From an uncultured Oscillospiraceae bacterium (lineage in GTDB: Bacteria > Bacillota > Clostridia > Oscillospirales > Oscillospiraceae), in contig CAJUSE010000005.1 in assembly GCA_910588975.1 (NCBI GenBank), positions 5,118-69,117 of the forward strand: 64,000 nt of DNA, written 5' to 3'. Numbering within the stretch: the first letter of the stretch is position 1; each line of letters opens with the position of its first letter. A program made the position numbers and the translations under genes. Positions 59,178 to 64,000 of this stretch are shown in pieces. The notes under the pieces are model-generated. The model was not told the origin of the DNA. It ran no database searches and was given only the letters and a program-made list of their open reading frames with translations.

Positions 59178-59534
59178 ATGAAAAGCTATCAGGAAAAGCT
59201 GCAGCAGCTCACCGACGAGCTGTGCGGCTGCCAAAACACCCTCCAGGCTTTGGGGGACGAGACCCGTCAGCATCTCATCCTGGGCATGATGCAGATCAGA
59301 GCCCCCGAGGCCCGGGTAGGAGACATCACCGCCCGGGTGAACCTGTCCCGCCCCTCTGTGAGCCACCACCTGAAGATCCTGCGGGAAGCCGGCCTTGTGA
59401 CCGTGCGGAAGGAGGGCACCAAAAACTACTATTCCTTCGACCCAGACATGGAATCCATCAAGGCCCTGTCCCAGGTCCTGGATCATGTGATGGAGCTGAT
59501 GGGCATTACCACGGAAAGGCAGACTCTGTCATGA
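59178..59534 (+). CDS. ArsR-family transcriptional regulator
   Basis: The 118-residue product is a winged-helix ArsR/SmtB-type regulator. It has LQALGDETRQHLILGMM near residue 20, then the recognition helix LSRPSVSHHLKILREAGLV and the wing RKEGTKNYYSFD. The metal-binding cysteine motif ELCVC of ArsR is absent; ELCGCQN near the N-terminus offers only two cysteines, so metal sensing is doubtful. It overlaps the MFS gene by four bases (ATGA), and AAGGAGG precedes it. It probably controls that transporter. Confidence 0.92.
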   Translation: MKSYQEKLQQLTDELCGCQNTLQALGDETRQHLILGMMQIRAPEARVGDITARVNLSRPSVSHHLKILREAGLVTVRKEGTKNYYSFDPDMESIKALSQVLDHVMELMGITTERQTLS

Positions 59535-60772
59535 GCGGCGGGGGCACTCTCTGGACCCGGGACTTTTCCATCATCACCCTGGGCAGCGTCATTTCTATGT
59601 TGGGCAATGCCATGTCCGGCTTTGCTCTGAGCCTGTTCGTTCTGGATTTCACCGGCAACACCGCTCTTTACGCCCTGTTCATGTTCCTCTATACCCTGCC
59701 CCAGATCGCCGCCCCGGTGCTGGCCGGTCCACTGATGGACAAGCTTTCCCGGCGAAAAACCATATATAGCCTGGATTTCTTTTCGGCCGGGCTGTATGTT
59801 TTGATGGCTCTTTTGCTTCATCTTCAGCTGCTCTCCTTCCCCCTGCTGGCGATGGCCGCTTTTTTAGTGGGCGCCATCCACAGCACCTACCTGGTAGCCT
59901 TCAACAGTTTCTACCCCATGCTCATTCCCGCCGGCCAGTATGCCCGGGCCTATTCGGTCTCCTCCACACTGGAGACATTGACCTATATCATGCTGCCGGT
60001 AGCCACCTTCCTCTACAAGGCCTTTGGCATGTTCCCACTGCTGATAGGCAACGCCCTATGTTTTTTCACTGCTGCCTGCTTTGAGACTCAAATCAGCGAC
60101 GTTGAAACCAATGGAGCCCGCCCCCTGCTCAAGGAGCCAAGCTATACTCTGAAAGGCTACCTAGCAGACAGCAAGGAAGGACTGCGTTACCTGTGGTCGG
60201 AAAAGGGGCTGCTGTGTATCGCCCTCTACTATGTATTCAGTTTTGCCAGTGAAGGGGCCTCCTCGGTCATCACCCTGCCCTGGTTCCGGGCTAACTTTGC
60301 AAATGGCGAGTACACCTATATGTCGGTCTGGGTCTTTATGCTCTTCGGGCGGGTGGCCGGGGGTATGTTCCACTACCGCCACAAGCTGCCCACCAGGTGG
60401 AAATACGCTCTGGCCGTGGTTCTTTGCGCTCTGAACGGGCTACTGGGCGGCGGGTATCTCTACACCTCTCTCTGGACCATGCGGATGCTATGTCTGCTCT
60501 GGGGATTGTCCAACATCACCACCTTCAACATCAGGCAGGCGGCGGTACAGAGCTATGTTCCAAACGATAGAAAGGGCCGGTACAACGGCGCCTTCCTCAT
60601 GCTCACCACTGTGGGCACCCTGCTGGGCGAGCTATTGGCGGGGGCAGCCATGCAGCTTCTGCCCATGCGGGAGACCCTGGCCCTGTTCATGGCCTTGTCC
60701 GTTCTGGCTGCTCTGGTCTTTCTGTGGGGCGGAAAAAGGCACATTAAGCCCATCTATAATCAGACAGTATAA
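59531..60772 (+). CDS. Major facilitator superfamily transporter
   Basis: The 413-residue product has about twelve membrane segments and fits the MFS_3/enterobactin-exporter-like drug efflux branch. The loop between segments 2 and 3 reads GPLMDKLSRRKTIYSLDFFSAG, the MFS motif. The start is the ATG in the ATGA overlap with arsR; the frame upstream is the arsR shadow. Together they form a regulator-transporter pair, so it is probably an inducible exporter; the substrate is unknown. Confidence 0.9.
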   Translation: MSGGGTLWTRDFSIITLGSVISMLGNAMSGFALSLFVLDFTGNTALYALFMFLYTLPQIAAPVLAGPLMDKLSRRKTIYSLDFFSAGLYVLMALLLHLQLLSFPLLAMAAFLVGAIHSTYLVAFNSFYPMLIPAGQYARAYSVSSTLETLTYIMLPVATFLYKAFGMFPLLIGNALCFFTAACFETQISDVETNGARPLLKEPSYTLKGYLADSKEGLRYLWSEKGLLCIALYYVFSFASEGASSVITLPWFRANFANGEYTYMSVWVFMLFGRVAGGMFHYRHKLPTRWKYALAVVLCALNGLLGGGYLYTSLWTMRMLCLLWGLSNITTFNIRQAAVQSYVPNDRKGRYNGAFLMLTTVGTLLGELLAGAAMQLLPMRETLALFMALSVLAALVFLWGGKRHIKPIYNQTV

Positions 60773-60775
60773 AAA

Positions 60776-60812
60776 ACAGCCCTCCGGGAGACCTGGAGGG
60801 CTGTTCCTTTTT
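60776..60812. terminator. Bidirectional terminator between MFS and radical SAM genes
   Basis: ACAGCCCTCC (60776-60785) pairs with GGAGGGCTGT (60795-60804). The plus side continues TCCTTTTTTT and the minus side TTTTTTATA, so it can end both convergent genes. Confidence 0.9.
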
Positions 60813-62069
60813 TTACGGTCGGCGGTCCCAACAGCAGTTTTTGGCCTTCTTTCCGCTTCCGCAGGGGCAAGGGGCGTTGCGGCCCACACCCTGCCAGCGC
60901 CGCTGCTCGGCAGAGCGAATGGCGGCAGGGATCTCCCCGGGGGCTACGCCCCCTCGACGGAGCCGGGCCAGGTCGGCCAACCGGTTCTCCGCTGTACGGA
61001 AAAACTGGTAAAGTCCGGCGCACAGGTGATATTGCCCCGGTTGTCCGTCCGCCGACAGGCCAAACCGGTCCCGGGGACAGCCGCCCCCACACATGGGCAG
61101 ATAGCGGCAGCTTTTGCACTGGCCGGTGAGGGTATCCCTCTTGGTCTCTCCAAAGGTCTGCTGTGCCGGACTGTCCACCAGGGGGCGCAATCCGTCCGTT
61201 TTCACATTGCCCAACCGATGGCCCGGGTCCACGCAGTGGTCACAGGCGTACACGCCCCCCTCTCGCTCCAGGACCACTACCCGGCCGCAGGTCTGGGCCA
61301 TCCAGCACAGAGTGGGCGAGCCGCCCTGCATCACACGGGCGGTCTCCTCAAAGAGCTGGACCCCCACCCGTCCCACGTCGTGATAGATCCACTCGTCAAA
61401 GATGGCCGAGAGAAAGTCCCCGTAGCCCTCCGGACTTACCGAGTCAGCGGTGGACCGTCCGTCAGAGCCCCAGCGGACGATGGGGATAAACTGCATCCAA
61501 CCTGTGCCCAACTCCCGTAGGGCCCGGTAGACCCCCAGAGGGTCCCGGGCTGCATCGGCAGTGACGGTGCACAGCAGGTCGGGCTTCACCCCCCGCTCCA
61601 AAAGCCGCTCTGCGGCGGAGCGGACTCTGTCATAGGTCCCCTTCCCGCCGGCGTCCAGCCGATAGCGATCATGGAAGACAGCGGTGCCGTCCAGGCTCAA
61701 TCCCACGTCGAAATGCTCCCGGGCCAGAAAGTCACACCAATCCTCGTCCAGCAGCACCCCATTGGTCTGAAGGTTGTTCCAGCACTGCCATCCCTGGGGA
61801 AGGTACTTCTTTTGCAGCTCCACCGCCTTTTTGTAGAAATCCAACCCGGCCAGGGTGGGTTCTCCCCCATGCCAGGTGAACTGGACCACCGGCCCGGGGC
61901 TGTCAGCGATGTAGGTGCGGATGAAAGTCTCCAGAATTTCCTCGTCCATCCGTGGAGCGGGGGCATTGCCGATAAGCGCATCAGTGCCCAGATAGTAGCA
62001 GTAGGCGCAGTTCAGGTTACACCGGGAGCCCACCGGCTTGGCCATGACCACAAAAGGCTCCGGGGTCAT
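60813..62069 (-). CDS. anSME-like radical SAM/SPASM protein with C-terminal SEC-C motif
   Basis: The 418-residue product resembles anaerobic sulfatase-maturating enzymes, which make formylglycine in sulfatases. The radical SAM cluster motif is CNLNCAYCYYL. FTWHGGEPTLAGLDFYKKAV and QTNGVLLDEDWCDFL follow, as does LSLDGT. The SPASM cysteines are in ACDHCVDPGHRLGN, GQCKSCRYLPMCGGGCPRD and HLCAGLYQFF. After residue 390 a zinc SEC-C motif, APCPCGSGKKAKNCC, is appended. No sulfatase gene is near; a dienelactone hydrolase gene overlaps its start by four bases. The real substrate may differ from sulfatases. Confidence 0.9.
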   Translation of the reverse strand: MTPEPFVVMAKPVGSRCNLNCAYCYYLGTDALIGNAPAPRMDEEILETFIRTYIADSPGPVVQFTWHGGEPTLAGLDFYKKAVELQKKYLPQGWQCWNNLQTNGVLLDEDWCDFLAREHFDVGLSLDGTAVFHDRYRLDAGGKGTYDRVRSAAERLLERGVKPDLLCTVTADAARDPLGVYRALRELGTGWMQFIPIVRWGSDGRSTADSVSPEGYGDFLSAIFDEWIYHDVGRVGVQLFEETARVMQGGSPTLCWMAQTCGRVVVLEREGGVYACDHCVDPGHRLGNVKTDGLRPLVDSPAQQTFGETKRDTLTGQCKSCRYLPMCGGGCPRDRFGLSADGQPGQYHLCAGLYQFFRTAENRLADLARLRRGGVAPGEIPAAIRSAEQRRWQGVGRNAPCPCGSGKKAKNCCWDRRP

Positions 62070-62830
62070 CGCAGGTGCTTTTCCAGGAAGGCATAGACCT
62101 TCTCCTGGCTGTCCATGGCCTGCTCCTGGCGGTACATGGGGGTGTGGTAATACCAGAAGCCGTGGCCCGCCCCCTCGTAGCGGTGGAACTCATAGTCCTT
62201 GCCCAGCTTTTTCAGGGTCCCCTCCAGGGTGTCCACATCAGCGGGGGTGGGAGAAAAATCCTCATTGCCGAAGATGCCCAGCAGAGGGATGTCCAGCTGC
62301 TCGGCATAGTCAATGGGGGCCACAGGCCGGGCGGGAGACAGGTCTTCAGGCCCGGCCACCACTCCGCCGCCCCAGCAGTCCACGGCGGCATCCAGTCCCT
62401 CCACCGTGCAGGCGGCCAAAAAGGCGTGGCGACCCCCGGAGCACATGCCAATAACCCCTACCTTGCCATTGGACCAGTCCTGGCCCTTGAGGAAGTCCAC
62501 GCTGCCGGCGCAGTCGGCCATCACATCGGCATCCTTGGCCCCGCCGGCAGAGCGGGCGGCGGCAGCATCGGCGGCGGGGTCGGTGGCGCCGTAATCCCGG
62601 TAGATGTTGGGGCTGATGACGGCGTAGCCGTGCTGGGTGAAGCGCCGGGCGCACTCCCGGGTCCACTCGTCCCAGCCGGGCATATGAGGGATGAGGACCA
62701 GAGCAGGACAGGGCCCCTCCCCCAAGGGCCGGGACAGATAGGCCCGGATGGGCTGGCCCTCCCGGCCGGCAAAGGTGACCGTCTCGGCGATCATGCCCTC
62801 ATATTTGGCGGTATTGATGTCATTCCACAT
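62066..62830 (-). CDS. Dienelactone hydrolase family protein
   Basis: The 254-residue product is an alpha/beta hydrolase of the dienelactone hydrolase family. The nucleophile lies in VGVIGMCSGGRHAFLAA (cysteine in GxCxGG), the acid in the IFGNEDFSPTP region, and the histidine in YEGAGHGFWYYHTP. It has no signal peptide and is cytoplasmic. It overlaps the radical SAM gene downstream (ATGA). The substrate is unknown; dienelactone itself is unlikely in this setting. Confidence 0.92.
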   Translation of the reverse strand: MWNDINTAKYEGMIAETVTFAGREGQPIRAYLSRPLGEGPCPALVLIPHMPGWDEWTRECARRFTQHGYAVISPNIYRDYGATDPAADAAAARSAGGAKDADVMADCAGSVDFLKGQDWSNGKVGVIGMCSGGRHAFLAACTVEGLDAAVDCWGGGVVAGPEDLSPARPVAPIDYAEQLDIPLLGIFGNEDFSPTPADVDTLEGTLKKLGKDYEFHRYEGAGHGFWYYHTPMYRQEQAMDSQEKVYAFLEKHLR

Positions 62831-62976
62831 AACGCTTGCCCCCTTCTTGTTGGTATACTGTCATTATAGCATATCTTTTCGTCTTTTACCTTTCGTGTCA
62901 CCGAACACCCATTTTAAAACATCTCATCAGAAATAGCCAAGTAGCAGTTCCCCAATACGAATAACTGCTTGATAAA

Positions 62977-62997
62977 CAAAAACCATAAGCTATGGTA
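62977..62997 (-). terminator. Small hairpin with T run after the small membrane protein gene
   Basis: On the minus strand ACCATA and TATGGT form a short stem, with TTTTTG following; the stem includes the stop codon of the gene at 62990. The stem is only six bases, so strength is modest. Confidence 0.45.
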
Positions 62998-63181
62998 AAT
63001 ATGATAAAACAGTTGAAATAACTACAATTGTACAAATTAACAGCACTCCAAAGCTAAATACCACAATTACCTTTTTTAGCTTTTTATCAACATTAACTGC
63101 TCTATTTATCTTATTTGAAAGCAAAACACTAACGATTACAATTATCAGAATTATCCAAGACAATATAAGAGACATCTTCAT
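62990..63181 (-). CDS. Small hypothetical membrane protein
   Basis: The product is 63 residues (from ATG 63181, with GGAG nine bases upstream; an in-frame ATG at 63196 is possible). It has two membrane segments (SLILSWIILIIVIVSVLLS and VIVVFSFGVLLICTIVVIS) joined by a basic loop. No family is recognised. The gene and about 500 surrounding bases are clearly more AT-rich than the neighbours, with A/T-ending codons, which suggests a recent arrival. A good promoter precedes it. Confidence 0.6.
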   Translation of the reverse strand: MKMSLILSWIILIIVIVSVLLSNKINRAVNVDKKLKKVIVVFSFGVLLICTIVVISTVLSYLP

Positions 63182-63218
63182 AATATCTATCTCCATAAAT
63201 CAGACATTTGTTGCTCTG

Positions 63219-63247
63219 ATTATATCATAGCCAACTCCGCACTTCAA
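63219..63247 (-). promoter_or_regulatory. Predicted promoter for the small membrane protein gene
   Basis: TTGAAG (63247-63242) and TATAAT (63224-63219) are 17 bases apart on the minus strand, 37 bases before the ATG. This supports the gene being expressed. Confidence 0.6.
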
Positions 63248-63330
63248 TCTGAAATTGGCGTAATTGACAGAGTTTGTTACCGGCAACGCACAAAGTAAAA
63301 GGACGCATCTTCCGTCTGCGCAAAGGAGCC

Positions 63331-63359
63331 TTCCAAATTTTTTCCTTTTATGCTATACT
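63331..63359 (+). promoter_or_regulatory. Possible promoter for the sigma factor gene
   Basis: TATACT at 63354-63359 has TTCCAA 17 bases upstream. The -10 is good and the -35 weak. It lies 74 bases before the ATG. Confidence 0.35.
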
Positions 63360-63433
63360 GAAAAAAATTTTCCTTTCATGCAATAAAACCCCTTTCCCAT
63401 CCGTTGTTATAGTGAAGCAGGAGGTGAGAGAGC

Positions 63434-63979
63434 ATGCCCCCATTCCCATCCGGTATAGACGGTGCCGCCATAGACACCTGTTTGACCCGGCTGGCCCAAA
63501 AAGACCCCCAGGCCATGGCCGACCTCTATGGCCTGACCCGCAGCGCCGTCTATGGCTTCGCCCTGTCCATTTTGAAGCACACCGAGGACGCCCAGGACGT
63601 GACCCAGGAGGTCTACCTCCAGCTCTACCGCTCCGCCGGCAGCTACCGCAGCCAGGGCAAGCCCATGGCCTATCTGCTCACCATCACCCGGCATCTGGCC
63701 CTGGATCGGCTGCGCACCCGGGACCGTGTCGTCTCTCTGGAGGATGTGCGGACCCCGCCTCCCTTCCCGGCGGAAGGGCTGGACCCGGACCAAAACCTGG
63801 TGCTGGAGTCCCTGCTGAACCTGCTGGGACAGGAGGAGCGACAAGTGATCCTCCTTCACGCTCTCACCGGGCTCAAGCACCGGGAGGTCGCCCAAATTCT
63901 GGACCTGCCTCTGCCCACCGTGCTGTCTAAATACAGCCGGGGCATGAAAAAACTACAACAGGCATGGAAGGAGAACTAA
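63434..63979 (+). CDS. ECF-type sigma-70 family RNA polymerase sigma factor
   Basis: The 181-residue product has sigma region 2 (ADLYGLTRSAVYGFALSILK, then DAQDVTQEVYLQLYRSAGSY and PMAYLLTITRHLALDRLR) and region 4 (LGQEERQVILLHALTGLKHREVAQILDLPL followed by TVLSKYSRGMKKLQQAW). Regions 1 and 3 are absent, as in extracytoplasmic-function factors. AGGAGGTGAGAGAG precedes the ATG. A reading frame begins three bases after its stop, the usual place for its anti-sigma factor. The stimulus is unknown. Confidence 0.92.
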   Translation: MPPFPSGIDGAAIDTCLTRLAQKDPQAMADLYGLTRSAVYGFALSILKHTEDAQDVTQEVYLQLYRSAGSYRSQGKPMAYLLTITRHLALDRLRTRDRVVSLEDVRTPPPFPAEGLDPDQNLVLESLLNLLGQEERQVILLHALTGLKHREVAQILDLPLPTVLSKYSRGMKKLQQAWKEN

Positions 63980-63982
63980 CCT

Positions 63983-64000
63983 ATGGACCGCCATGAAATG
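63983..64000 (+). CDS. Start of a gene cut by the window end (probable anti-sigma factor)
   Basis: An ATG at 63983 lies nine bases behind GGAG, directly after the sigma factor gene; only six codons (MDRHEM) are visible. The assignment as anti-sigma factor is from position alone. Confidence 0.35.

Noticed and set aside
1..64000. tRNA or rRNA genes, CRISPR repeats, insertion sequences, prophage
   Set aside because: No cloverleaf-like sequence, regularly spaced repeat, transposase, integrase or phage structural gene was seen in reading the gaps and genes.

Overview
The window is a gene-dense stretch of a bacterial chromosome. The organism looks like a fairly GC-rich, endospore-forming member of the Clostridia (Firmicutes), most likely of the gut Oscillospiraceae type (Flavonifractor/Intestinimonas-like). 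Four things support this: a complete spoIIIA operon, both PolC and DnaE replicative polymerases, Gram-positive gene orders (murB-rapZ-yvcK-whiA; nusB-xseAB-ispA-dxs-tlyA-nadK-argR-recN; pyrH-frr-uppS-cdsA-dxr-rseP-ispG-polC), and the MEP isoprenoid route. The genus is inference. No tRNA, rRNA, CRISPR array, insertion sequence or prophage was recognised, and no gap between genes exceeds about 300 bases.

Region 1 (1-25.8 kb, almost all minus strand) holds core operons. From right to left they are yceD-rpmF; der-plsY-gpsA; spoIIIAA-AH (the channel between mother cell and forespore); asp23; nusB, a TsaD-like paralogue, xseA, xseB, ispA, a PAP2-like membrane protein, dxs, tlyA, nadK, argR and recN; murB, rapZ, yvcK and whiA; then a small membrane protein and the 5' part of dnaE, cut by the window edge.

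Region 2 (25.8-35 kb, mostly plus strand) is metabolic and accessory. It has an RluA-type pseudouridine synthase, a polyamine ABC transporter (potA, potB and a fused potC-potD), a hotdog thioesterase, a YbaK-type deacylase, an AIM24 protein, an EamA transporter, a 3-methyladenine glycosylase and a HAD phosphatase.

Region 3 (35-51.6 kb) has a transglutaminase-like protein, pcrA, an aspartate carbamoyltransferase carrying a PyrI-type zinc tail, polC with a small exported protein behind it, a lipoprotein, and the ispG-rseP-dxr-cdsA-uppS-frr-pyrH operon. With dxs and ispA, the window encodes three MEP enzymes and two prenyltransferases, linking isoprenoids to undecaprenyl phosphate and the cell envelope.

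Region 4 (51.7-64 kb) is a mosaic of single genes and pairs: M42 peptidase, DUF951, S1 protein, a frameshifted small gene, GNAT, rarA with a LexA-like box, an unknown coiled-coil protein, an amidohydrolase, an AlkA-type glycosylase, arsR-MFS, an anSME-like radical SAM enzyme with a SEC-C tail, a dienelactone hydrolase, a small membrane protein in an AT-rich islet, and a sigma factor whose partner gene is cut by the window end.

Most of this is ordinary core genome and I see no convincing new multi-gene system. The best leads are the zinc-tailed ATCase, the SEC-C radical SAM enzyme, the promoter-plus-terminator leader of the pot operon, the frameshifted small gene near 54.2 kb and the LexA-like box at rarA.
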